Origin: Anaerolineae bacterium
GTDB lineage: Bacteria > Chloroflexota > Anaerolineae > Aggregatilineales > Phototrophicaceae
NCBI GenBank assembly: GCA_025454495.1
Contig: JALOOI010000005.1
Span: 1-47,516, forward strand
Reading direction: 5' to 3'
Length of the DNA stretch: 47,516 bases
Shown here one piece after another: positions 40,905-47,516 of this stretch. The notes beneath the pieces were generated by a model. The model was not told where the DNA came from. It ran no database searches and was given only the letters and a program-made list of their open reading frames with translations. A program made the translations under genes and the position numbers. Each line of letters starts with the position of its first letter. The first letter of the stretch is position 1.

Positions 40905-42056
40905 CTACGACGACGCAGCCACGGGTTGCAGCGGCAGGCGCAGCGTGAAGGTGCTGCCTTCATTCTCACGGCTGACGACAAACCGCTGCCCGCCGTGAAT
41001 TTTGAGGATGCCATCCACAATAGCCAGGCCGGAGCCAGACCCCTGATCTTCAAATTTTTCGCGCTTGATCTGGTACAGCGGCTGCCAGATGTTCTCCAGC
41101 TCATCCGCCGGGATGCCACGCCCAAAATCCGTCACCGAAATTTCGATCCCGGTGGCATCGGCCCGGCTGTTGAGGATGATGCGCTGATGATCGCGGGAGA
41201 ATTTGGCGGCGTTATCCAGCAGTTCGCGGATGGCGATGGTCAAAAAGGGCACATCGGCCACGAACACCGGCAAATCGTCCGGCACATGCAGCAAATACTC
41301 CCGCGGGCGAATATCCGGCAGGGCGATTTGCACCTGGGCATCGTGGACAATATCGCTCAGGCGGTGGATTTCGCGCCGCCGCCAGGCATAGGTGCGGGCG
41401 GCATCGCCGCTGTCGATCTCCACCAGGATGATGAAATTTTCGATCAACCGCCGCAGCCGGTCAGCCCCGCTGTTTACGCCTTTCAGGAAGGTAATCAGTT
41501 CATCATCGCTGCGCTGTTCCGGGGTGAAGTCCTTCAGCATATCGGCATAGGCCACCACCAGCGTGAGCGGGGTGCGAAATTCATGGTTGAGCACGGCCAG
41601 AATTTTGCGCTTGAGGGAATCGACTTCTTCTTCCTGCTTTTTACGATTCACCTCCACAATGCCCTGCTTGCGCTTAAGCTGCGACGACACCGCCACCAGC
41701 AAATCTTCGGCATCAAAAGGCTTGGTCAGGTACACATCGGCCCCCAGCAGCGCCCCCTGGTGCTTATCCGGCTTTTCGCCGCGGGCGGTGAGGAAGATGA
41801 AGGGGATGTTCACCCAGCCATCTTCTTTACGCACTTCCTGCAAAAAGCCGAAGCCATCCATGTAGGGCATCATAATGTCGGAGACAATCACATCCGGCGG
41901 GTTGTGAGGATGCTCTTTGAGCACGCGCAGCCCTTCCTGCCCGTTATTGGCCGTCATCACGGCATAGCCTTCCAGATCGAGAATTTCTCGTATCCCGGAC
42001 AGCAAATAAATGTCGTCCTCAACCACCAGAACCCTTGTCTTACCGTTGACCGTCAT
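40905..42056 (-). CDS. Receiver-histidine kinase hybrid protein
   Basis: A 383-residue two-component protein with the receiver domain first. Residues 7-128 are the receiver: acidic pair VVEDD, phospho-acceptor Asp60 (VIVSDIMMP), Thr90 and Lys112 (YLTKPF). The kinase follows a short coiled linker: H-box with His158 in LNHEFRTPL, N-box ELLDNAAKF, G1 DFGRGIP and G2 GSGSGLAIV. There is no membrane segment or sensor domain, so it is a cytosolic relay that must receive its input from another kinase through the receiver. A possible promoter lies at 42111-42141 in the gap behind homoserine dehydrogenase. Targets are not known. Confidence 0.95.
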   Translation of the reverse strand: MTVNGKTRVLVVEDDIYLLSGIREILDLEGYAVMTANNGQEGLRVLKEHPHNPPDVIVSDIMMPYMDGFGFLQEVRKEDGWVNIPFIFLTARGEKPDKHQGALLGADVYLTKPFDAEDLLVAVSSQLKRKQGIVEVNRKKQEEEVDSLKRKILAVLNHEFRTPLTLVVAYADMLKDFTPEQRSDDELITFLKGVNSGADRLRRLIENFIILVEIDSGDAARTYAWRRREIHRLSDIVHDAQVQIALPDIRPREYLLHVPDDLPVFVADVPFLTIAIRELLDNAAKFSRDHQRIILNSRADATGIEISVTDFGRGIPADELENIWQPLYQIKREKFEDQGSGSGLAIVDGILKIHGGQRFVVSRENEGSTFTLRLPLQPVAASS

Positions 42057-42110
42057 AAGCTTACCCTGTGTGAGCCAACTGAATGCTGCTGTGCAGCGCT
42101 GCTATGTATT

Positions 42111-42141
42111 ATTTTACCGTAAAGTGACCCATCTATGACAA
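42111..42141 (-). promoter_or_regulatory. Possible promoter for the hybrid kinase gene
   Basis: TTGTCA (42136-42141) and TAAAAT (42111-42116) on the minus strand are good boxes but are 19 bases apart, two longer than ideal. The kinase start is 55 bases on. Confidence 0.35.
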
Positions 42142-42159
42142 AAGACGGGTTTGAATTTC

Positions 42160-43188
42160 CTATCCCTGGCGGCCGTGCCGGCGCTGGAGGGCCAGCAGGT
42201 CGCTGAGCAGGGCAAAGCCGGTCTGGGTGCCGCCCGCGCCCGCGCCCACCAGGGTAATTTCACCCATTAGATCGGTGGTGAAGGTGATGGCGTTGGTGCT
42301 GCCGTGGACGGCGGCCAGCGGGTGCGTCAGCGGCAGGCGCTGCGGGCCCACGCTGCCCCCCTGCGGGGTGATGCGGGCGATGAGTTTGTAACATTCGCCC
42401 GCCTGGCGGGCCGCTGCCAGGTCAGCCGGGGTGAGGCCGCGAATGCCGGCCACGCTGAGATCGCTGAGGCGCAGCGAAACACCGTACAGCGCCGCCGCCA
42501 GGATGAGCAGCTTGCCGGCGGCATCGTAGCCGTCTACGTCGGCGGTGGGGTCGGTTTCGGCGTAGCCCAGGCGCTGCGCTTCGGCCAGCGCGGCTTCATA
42601 GGTGGCCCCGGCGCTCATCTGTGTGAGCATGTAATTGGTGGTGCCATTGAGGATGCCGCGGGCTTCGTACAGGGTGCAGCCGGCCAGGGCTTCGCGCGCC
42701 AGGGTCAGGCAGGGGGTGCCGGCCATGACGGTGGCTTCGAAGCGCAGGTCACGGCCGGCGGCGCGGGCCGCGGCCAGCAGGCGCGGGTAGGCCAGCGCCA
42801 CCGGGCCCTTGTTGGCCAGGATGACGTGCATCCCGGCGGCGAAAGCGGCCAGGCAGTAATCCAGCGCCGGCTGTGCGTCGTCCAGGCGGGTGGGGCTGGC
42901 TTCCAGCAGGGCTTCGGCCCCGCTGTGCTGGATGAGCGCCAGCGGCGACAGGTCGCGGCGCAGGCCGGGCTGTTCCGGGTAGTGCTGCCAGCCACCGCTG
43001 CGGGCCGCCGCCAGCAGCGCGGCCGGCTCCAGCCCGTCCGGGTGCCACAATGTGCCGCCGGAGCGCGTGGCCACGCCCACGATCACAGCGCGGAAGCCCT
43101 GTTCCTGCTGGAGGGCGGCGGCTTTGTCGTGCAGAATTTGCACAAAGCCCTGCCCCACGTTGCCAAAACCCATCAGTACCAGTTTCAC
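42160..43188 (-). CDS. hom: Homoserine dehydrogenase
   Basis: A 342-residue NAD(P)-dependent homoserine dehydrogenase, which makes homoserine from aspartate semialdehyde for threonine and methionine. The nucleotide motif is LMGFGNVGQGF near the N-terminus; the catalytic part has NGTTNYMLTQM and the signature GYAETDPTADVDGYDAAGKL with the proton-transfer Asp and Lys. The C-terminal ACT domain is absent, so feedback by threonine through that domain is not expected. The start is GTG 43188 with GAGGA seven bases ahead. It is monocistronic by its flanking promoter and terminators. Confidence 0.95.
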   Translation of the reverse strand: MKLVLMGFGNVGQGFVQILHDKAAALQQEQGFRAVIVGVATRSGGTLWHPDGLEPAALLAAARSGGWQHYPEQPGLRRDLSPLALIQHSGAEALLEASPTRLDDAQPALDYCLAAFAAGMHVILANKGPVALAYPRLLAAARAAGRDLRFEATVMAGTPCLTLAREALAGCTLYEARGILNGTTNYMLTQMSAGATYEAALAEAQRLGYAETDPTADVDGYDAAGKLLILAAALYGVSLRLSDLSVAGIRGLTPADLAAARQAGECYKLIARITPQGGSVGPQRLPLTHPLAAVHGSTNAITFTTDLMGEITLVGAGAGGTQTGFALLSDLLALQRRHGRQG

Positions 43189-43247
43189 GGGGTTGTCCTC
43201 ATCGCTGCTGCCCGGCCCGGGCCGGGGGTGTCCGGCTGTCATGTGGT

Positions 43248-43253
43248 ATTATA
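43248..43253 (-). promoter_or_regulatory. -10 box for homoserine dehydrogenase
   Basis: A perfect TATAAT on the minus strand lies about 60 bases before the GTG start. No good -35 box is found 16-18 bases further up. Confidence 0.4.
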
Positions 43254-43267
43254 ACCAATCATTTCAG

Positions 43268-43305
43268 AAAAACAGCCGCCCGGTGCCCGCGCCGGGGAAT
43301 TTTTT
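43268..43305. terminator. Terminator-like hairpin between the repeat-protein gene and hom
   Basis: CCCGG and CCGGG (43279-43283 and 43292-43296) form a short stem flanked on both sides by T-tracts: T6 on the plus strand (43300-43305) and T5 on the minus strand (43268-43272). On the minus strand it ends the transcript of the gene at 43309-44196. Confidence 0.45.
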
Positions 43306-43308
43306 GTG

Positions 43309-44196
43309 CTATTTTTTCAACTTCTCCAGCACCTGGGACAGGCGTTCCAGGCCGTCGCCGATGGTGCTGTTGCCGGGAAAGGCCTGCGTCAGCAGCCGCA
43401 GCCCGGCCGTAATGACGGTAATATCGTCATTGGTGATGACCTGTTCCAGCGTGGCCCGGCCGGCCGCCGCAACCGTCGGCGCGGCGGCAGCGCCCATGCT
43501 GCCCGAACCGCCCATGCTGCCCGAACCGCCCATGCTGCCCGAACCGCCCATGCTCCCGGAACCGCCCATGCTCCCGGACGACGCAGCCGTGGCCGGGGTT
43601 GGGGCCGGTTGTGCCGCGGCGCTGCCGATGACCGGGACGGACTCGCCGCCGGTGCCGGGGGCGGCGGCTTCCAGCGCCAGCGACAGCACCTGAATTTCGC
43701 AGGTGTTGCCGGCGTACACGGAACGCAGCCAGAACTGGAAGGTGGCGGTGGTTTGCGCCTGGCACTGGAAGGGGAAATACAGTTCTTCGTAGTGGCCGTA
43801 GCTCCCTTTGGCCGTGGTCTGCCAGTCCTGGGCCACGGTGCCGGCGGGCGTTTCGATGACGATGCGCCAGGCGATGGCCGTCAGGTCAACCGGGCCATCC
43901 GGGAAGCCCACGTGCGGCATGAAGGCGGCTTTGGCCAGGTAGCGCGTACCCGCCTGGAGCGTGACCCCGTGCTGCACATAGGCCGCTTCCCAGCTACGAT
44001 AGCCGGCGGAAACCCCGAAGCCCTGATCGCGGTGCAGGCTCTGCGGCAGCCGGTTGGGGTCGGCGGGGTCACGCGGGAGGGCCACAAAATCCCATTCCGG
44101 CGGCACTTCGATGGTGCCCACCGCGCCATTTTGCTCGGTGAAGTAGCGCCCCAGGGTAAAGCCCGCCAGGGTGGGGTTACGCAGCAGATTGCTCAT
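43309..44196 (-). CDS. Protein with beta-sandwich-like domain, Gly-Ser-Met repeat linker and helical tail
   Basis: A 295-residue protein of unknown family. Residues 1-180 look like a carbohydrate-binding-module type beta sandwich (GFTLGRYFTEQNGAVGTIEV, SLHRDQGFGVSAGYR, VQHGVTLQAGTRYLAKAAFM, ATFQFWLRSVYAGNTCEIQV). Next come a Pro/Ala stretch and four and a half copies of a Gly-Ser-Met-Gly-Gly-Ser hexapeptide (about residues 205-235). The last 50 residues form helices (ATLEQVITNDDITVITAGLR, GDGLERLSQVLEKLKK). There is no signal peptide, so a cytosolic phage-lysis-like or sensor role cannot be excluded. AAAGG lies nine bases before ATG 44196. Function not known. Confidence 0.75.
   Translation of the reverse strand: MSNLLRNPTLAGFTLGRYFTEQNGAVGTIEVPPEWDFVALPRDPADPNRLPQSLHRDQGFGVSAGYRSWEAAYVQHGVTLQAGTRYLAKAAFMPHVGFPDGPVDLTAIAWRIVIETPAGTVAQDWQTTAKGSYGHYEELYFPFQCQAQTTATFQFWLRSVYAGNTCEIQVLSLALEAAAPGTGGESVPVIGSAAAQPAPTPATAASSGSMGGSGSMGGSGSMGGSGSMGGSGSMGAAAAPTVAAAGRATLEQVITNDDITVITAGLRLLTQAFPGNSTIGDGLERLSQVLEKLKK
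43493..43582. repeat. 18-bp tandem repeat, five units
   Basis: Five head-to-tail 18-base units, the first three identical, the fourth and fifth with few changes. They encode the Gly-Ser-Met-Gly-Gly-Ser linker of the surrounding gene. Near identity at base level suggests recent expansion or slippage. Confidence 0.95.
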
Positions 44197-44307
44197 GACG
44201 CTGTGCCTTTGTCTACAGGATGAATCGATGCCCAGGTATACCCCATTGTGAGGCCCCTGTGCCAGGGCAGCCCGCCACGGCGGCCGGTCAGGGGGTGCAG
44301 CGCAGGC

Positions 44308-45195
44308 TTACGGGTGGGGTTCGGGGTGCTGCTGGAAAACCCCCAGGTAATGCTCAAAGAAGCGGCGCGGCTGCACCTGGGTGGCCACTTCATGCCGCCC
44401 GAAGCGATCCGGCTGCCAGTACGTCAGCCCGGCCAGCTCCGGGTGATTCACTTCCACGCTCACCGTGCCGCAGTCAAAGGTACACAGGCGCTCATCGAAC
44501 AGGGTGGCCGCGGCCAGCGGATCGTGAAAGATGATGTCGTCGCGCTGCGTAAAATACACTTCGGCCAGCTTCAGCACCGTGGCCAGCAGCCCGCGCTGAA
44601 AATGCCGGCGCACCTGGGCGGCGGGCATCCCCACAACCCCGGTCACGTTCAGGCCCACCGTGCGATGCTGCGGCAGTTCGGTGCGGTAGACCATGGCCGC
44701 CGCGTGCGGATCCAGGCTCATGTTCCATTCGACATAGGGGGTGCGGGTGCGGAAGGCCCCGCCCATCATCACCAGGCTTTTCAGCAGCATGGGGATTTGC
44801 GGGTCAATGGCGAACAGCAGCGCGATATTGGTCAGCGGGCCGATGGCCAGCAGGGTAATTTCGCCGGGGTGGCTGCGGATGGTATCGCGCAGGAACAGCA
44901 CGGCCTCGCCCAGGGGAAAATAATGCTGGTGCGGCAGGTCTTCCAGCGCCTGGGCCTGCGGCGCGGCCACCTGGCGCTGCGGGATAATCAGCGGTTCTTC
45001 GGCACCGGGGAAGATGGGCACATCGCGCCCGGCCGCCTGGCACAGGGCGCTGGCGATGCGGGCCCGGTTTTCGGCTTCGCCGGTGACGGTGGTAATGCCC
45101 AGCAGATCACACTGCGGCTGCATCAGCAGGTAGGCCAGGCACACCGCATCATCAATATCGTAGCCAATATCCGTATCCAGCAGAATTTTTTGCAT
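44308..45195 (-). CDS. Inosine/uridine-preferring nucleoside hydrolase
   Basis: A 295-residue nucleoside N-ribohydrolase, which splits a ribonucleoside into base and ribose. The N-terminal calcium motif is LLDTDIGYDIDDAVCLAYLL with the Asp cluster, followed by LLGITTVTGEAENRA; later LLAIGPLTNIALLF, VMMGGAF and EWNMSLDPHAA are family marks, and the late His/Asp region DIIFHDPLAAA is present. ATG 45195 removes a Pro-rich extension present in the longer frame. It works in salvage of nucleosides. No partner gene is adjacent. Confidence 0.92.
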   Translation of the reverse strand: MQKILLDTDIGYDIDDAVCLAYLLMQPQCDLLGITTVTGEAENRARIASALCQAAGRDVPIFPGAEEPLIIPQRQVAAPQAQALEDLPHQHYFPLGEAVLFLRDTIRSHPGEITLLAIGPLTNIALLFAIDPQIPMLLKSLVMMGGAFRTRTPYVEWNMSLDPHAAAMVYRTELPQHRTVGLNVTGVVGMPAAQVRRHFQRGLLATVLKLAEVYFTQRDDIIFHDPLAAATLFDERLCTFDCGTVSVEVNHPELAGLTYWQPDRFGRHEVATQVQPRRFFEHYLGVFQQHPEPHP

Positions 45196-45315
45196 CGCCT
45201 GATCCGGCTCCGGCCCCCCTGCCGGCGGGCAGGGGCGCACGTTACATGGTTTTAACGCGGCCTGTTGCTATCATCATGCACGCAAATTGCCCAAATGCAC
45301 AGTTAGAAGATGGTT

Positions 45316-46956
45316 TTAGCCGCCGGCCGGGGCGGGGGACAGGCGCGGCAGCCGAAAGCCGAAGGTGCTGCCCTGCCCGTGCACGCTGGTCAGGTGCAGG
45401 GTGCCGCCGTGGCGCTCGATGATGTTTTTCACCAGGTGCAGCCCCAGGCCCGTCCCGCTGATCTCTTCGGTTTCGCGGGTGCGGGCGCGGTAAAAGGGCT
45501 TGAACAGCGAAGCCTGAAGATTGTCGGGGATGCCGTAACCGGTGTCGCTAATTTCGACGCAGTACATGGCCGGTTCTTCGGTGACGCGGATGTGAATGCG
45601 GCCTTTTTCCGGCGTGTATTTGACGGCGTTGCTCACCAGGTTGGCCACCGCTTCGGTCAGCAGCGCCTGGTCGCCGCGCACCAGCAGGCGCGTGTCCTCC
45701 GGTATGGTCAGCGTCAACTGCTGCTGGCGGTGCGCGGCCGGCGATTGATAGCGATCATAGGCCACCTGCACCGCCTCGCTCAGGTCCAGCGGCACCAGCA
45801 CCGCCTGGTCGGCTAAAACTTCGATGCGCTCCAGCGACAGAATATCATTCACCAGGTCGCGCATTTGCTTTAAGGACTGGCGCATGGGCGACAGGTAGGA
45901 GCGCTGCCGTTCAGACAGGGTGCCGGTATCGTTCTGGAACATCTCCAGATACAGGCCCATGGCGCTCAGCGGGTTCTTCAGGTCATGCGCCCCGATGCGA
46001 ATCATGTCCGTTTTCAGGCGTTCCAGCCGGCTCACCTTGCGATACAGGCGCTGCGTTTCTTCCAGTTGCAGGAAGATATAGGCGTACAGGGTGGCATTTT
46101 CCAGCGCGACGGCGATGCGCCCGCCCAGGGCCTTCATGAATTCAAACAGGTCGGGCGTGAAGCGCTCGCGGTGGCGCGTTTCCACCTGGAGCATCCCCAC
46201 CAGCCGTTCCCGCGCCAGCAGCGGCAGGCTGATGACCGCCTGCACGCCGGGAATTTCGACGATGTAATCCGGGTCGGCCGGCGCATCCAGCACCAGTTCC
46301 GGCACCTGCTGCACCATCACGCGCCCCAGAATGCCTTCGCCGGGCATCACTTCCTGGCCGGGGCGCGGGCTGCGGTAGGCTCCCTGAAGCTGGGCGATGG
46401 TGACGACTTCGCCACGGGTGACGGCGACGATGCCGGCATCCGCCTGGCTGAGGCGCAGCGCCGCATCCAGCGCAATCAGCGAGACGGTATCCACATCGAG
46501 GATATTGCTCATATCCTCATCCATCTGGCGCAGGATGGCCAGTTGTTCCGCCCGCTGGCGCAGTTCCGCTTCGGCCGACTGGCGGCGGCTGATCTCCTGT
46601 TCCAGCAGGGTATTGCGCTGGCGGATGAGTTCGGTTTCGCGGCGGGCTTCTTCCAGGGTCATATCTTCGGCCAGGGAGCGCAGCCGCCCTTCTTCGTACA
46701 GGGCGAAGGCCTGCGTCAGGCAGGCTTCGGCTTTGTGCGGGTCGCCCAGGTAGCGGTGGGCAACGGCCGCCGCGATGAGGCTGTCGCTCTGGATGTGCAG
46801 GTCGCCGCTGAGCTGTGCCAGGCGCAGCAGTTCTTCGGCCAGCGGCAGCGCCACCTGGGCCTGGTTCTGGCGCAGAAAATACCACACCTGCCCGGCGCGG
46901 GCCCGCAGGTCGGGGTAGTCATCTGGCAGGGCGGCGGGAATGGCTGGCGGCAACAT
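45316..46956 (-). CDS. GAF-domain sensor histidine kinase
   Basis: A 546-residue cytosolic kinase. Residues 1-90 are TPR-like helices (QNQAQVALPLAEELLRLAQL, DSLIAAAVAHRYLGDPHKAE), followed by a coiled coil (RETELIRQRNTLLEQEISRR), a GAF domain at about 140-290 (VSLIALDAALRLSQADAGIV, ISLPLLARERLVGMLQVETR), and the kinase core: H-box with His324 in GAHDLKNPLSAM, N-box VANLVSNAVKYTP, G1 DTGYGIPD and G2 GTGLGLHLV. No membrane segment is present, so the ligand or redox signal is internal. GAGGAG nine bases before ATG 46956 sets the start. No response regulator is adjacent, so this is an orphan. Confidence 0.95.
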   Translation of the reverse strand: MLPPAIPAALPDDYPDLRARAGQVWYFLRQNQAQVALPLAEELLRLAQLSGDLHIQSDSLIAAAVAHRYLGDPHKAEACLTQAFALYEEGRLRSLAEDMTLEEARRETELIRQRNTLLEQEISRRQSAEAELRQRAEQLAILRQMDEDMSNILDVDTVSLIALDAALRLSQADAGIVAVTRGEVVTIAQLQGAYRSPRPGQEVMPGEGILGRVMVQQVPELVLDAPADPDYIVEIPGVQAVISLPLLARERLVGMLQVETRHRERFTPDLFEFMKALGGRIAVALENATLYAYIFLQLEETQRLYRKVSRLERLKTDMIRIGAHDLKNPLSAMGLYLEMFQNDTGTLSERQRSYLSPMRQSLKQMRDLVNDILSLERIEVLADQAVLVPLDLSEAVQVAYDRYQSPAAHRQQQLTLTIPEDTRLLVRGDQALLTEAVANLVSNAVKYTPEKGRIHIRVTEEPAMYCVEISDTGYGIPDNLQASLFKPFYRARTRETEEISGTGLGLHLVKNIIERHGGTLHLTSVHGQGSTFGFRLPRLSPAPAGG

Positions 46957-47087
46957 GCCCACGGACTCCTCAGGCGGCTGGCAAAGCAGCACGATGATGA
47001 TGGTGTCAACGTCTCAAAAACTGATTATATACCCTCACCGGCACAGAAGCGAATACCGGGCGCTATTCTGTAAGGATGACCGAACAA

Positions 47088-47117
47088 AAAAAGTGCCGGG
47101 GCCCGGCCGGGCCGGGC
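47088..47117 (-). terminator. Minus-strand intrinsic terminator in a divergent gap
   Basis: A GC stem (GTGCC with GGCAC plus inner GGCCCGG pairing) is followed on the minus strand by seven T. It lies between two divergent genes, 130 bases before the GAF kinase gene, so no known coding transcript ends here. It may be an attenuator in the kinase leader or the end of a small RNA. Confidence 0.5.
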
Positions 47118-47179
47118 ACTAAATGTAAAAAGCACGTTAATTGCTGATGTAAGAATGGCCCACCCCGGCATAAACCGTA

Positions 47180-47185
47180 TATAAT
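47180..47185 (+). promoter_or_regulatory. -10 box of the Bax-inhibitor-1 gene
   Basis: A perfect TATAAT, 35 bases before the start codon. No good -35 box lies 16-18 bases upstream. The 264-base gap from 46957 to 47220 holds this box and the minus-strand terminator; nothing else was recognised. Confidence 0.45.
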
Positions 47186-47220
47186 AAGCACAGTGTATTC
47201 GATGGAAAGAGGGGCGACGA

Positions 47221-47516
47221 TGTTTTACGACTATGGGCATGAAGCTGTTTTGCGGAACAGCCAGGCCGGAACGCTGGTGGATACCCGCCCGCTGCTGCGC
47301 CTGGTGTATATGTGGATGTCGGTGGGGCTGCTGGTGACGGCGGCCGTGGCCTGGTTCATCGCCAGCGATGTGCAGCGGGTGCTGTCCATTGTCAGCGGTG
47401 GTATGTTTATTCTGGTCTTCATCGTCCAGCTCGGGCTGGTGATCGGGCTGAACTGGGGCATTCGGCGGCTGTCGCCCGGCGCGGCCGCGGCCATGTTCAT
47501 GGTCTATTCGGCCTCC
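47221..47516 (+). CDS. Bax inhibitor-1 / YccA family membrane protein, N-terminal part (cut by window end)
   Basis: The 98 visible residues start with a polar tail containing LRNSQAGTLVDTRPLLRLVYMW and then three hydrophobic segments (LLVTAAVAWFIAS, GGMFILVFIVQLGLVIGL and the start of the third at AAAAMFMVYSAS). The pattern L.RVYMWM..GLL.TA..A matches the first transmembrane helix of bacterial Bax-inhibitor-1 (YbhL/YccA, TMBIM) proteins, pH-sensitive calcium leak channels. GAGGGG before ATG 47221 is a good ribosome site. The frame runs open to the end of the window, so at least half the protein is missing. Confidence 0.85.

Noticed and set aside
47025-47240. A 71-residue minus-strand frame in the divergent gap
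   Set aside because: It runs across the terminator and promoter, with no ribosome site or recognisable motif.
1-47516. tRNA, rRNA, CRISPR arrays, prophage genes
   Set aside because: None of their sequence marks were seen on either strand.

Overview
The window is a GC-rich, gene-dense stretch of bacterial chromosome, about two thirds G+C by eye, with 46 protein genes and no tRNA, rRNA, CRISPR array or transposase. Large families of ABC importers whose binding proteins have plain Sec signal peptides and no lipobox, an FHA plus zinc-ribbon protein, a PspA plus coiled-coil membrane pair, HEAT-repeat and YIP1 proteins and a YceI protein fit a heterotrophic member of the Chloroflexota (Anaerolineae or Caldilineae type). 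This placement is an inference from gene content; no phylogenetic marker is present.

Left part (1-24.8 kb). After a YceI C-terminus and a CgeB-like glycosyltransferase comes a minus-strand catabolic array of 21 tightly packed genes, read from 23771 down to 1619 and closed by a hairpin terminator near 1600. Many junctions are ATGA, TGATG or GTGA overlaps. In order of transcription it encodes a YheO/DauR-type regulator, RidA, an M20-family protein, 2-oxoacid dehydrogenase E1 alpha and E1 beta, a free-standing lipoyl domain, a dipeptide-type importer (binding protein, DppC, DppB), SDR, aldehyde dehydrogenase, SDR, an amidohydrolase, an unrecognised 492-residue protein, a sugar importer (binding protein and two permeases), an NTF2-like protein, a GH31 glycosidase, SDR and a 2-hydroxyacid dehydrogenase. 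A creatininase-family gene is divergent from the regulator across a control region with nested inverted repeats and a good promoter. The set looks like uptake and breakdown of a small nitrogenous or glycosylated compound ending in oxidation of a 2-oxo acid. The substrate is unknown. Neither importer has an ATPase here, and the 2-oxoacid dehydrogenase has no E2 core or E3.

Middle (24.8-35.6 kb). A phosphatase with a coupled membrane miniprotein, a HEAT protein and an FHA protein precede a complete plus-strand amino-acid importer (aapJ-aapQ-aapM-aapP type) whose AapM carries an unusual insert of about 270 residues. The importer converges on a SorC/DeoR-type sugar-responsive regulator. An AT-richer GIY-YIG nuclease gene sits exactly at that junction, bracketed by a perfect 61-bp direct repeat that duplicates the regulator's 3' end and its hairpin. 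This looks like a recent insertion of a minimal 815-bp genetic unit and is the most unusual structure in the window.

Right part (35.6-47.5 kb). Mostly minus-strand genes: an SRPBCC-like protein, a YIP1 protein, a prolyl-oligopeptidase-like protein with a mutated catalytic triad coupled to a small membrane protein, the PspA pair, a receiver-histidine kinase hybrid, homoserine dehydrogenase, a protein with an 18-bp tandem repeat, a nucleoside hydrolase and a GAF histidine kinase. The window ends in a divergent Bax-inhibitor-1 gene.

A recurrent oddity is enzymes with altered active sites: the 2-hydroxyacid dehydrogenase (Arg to Ser), the M20 protein (three metal or catalytic positions changed), the S9 protein (Ser to Ala and His to Tyr) and one SDR (Tyr to His).
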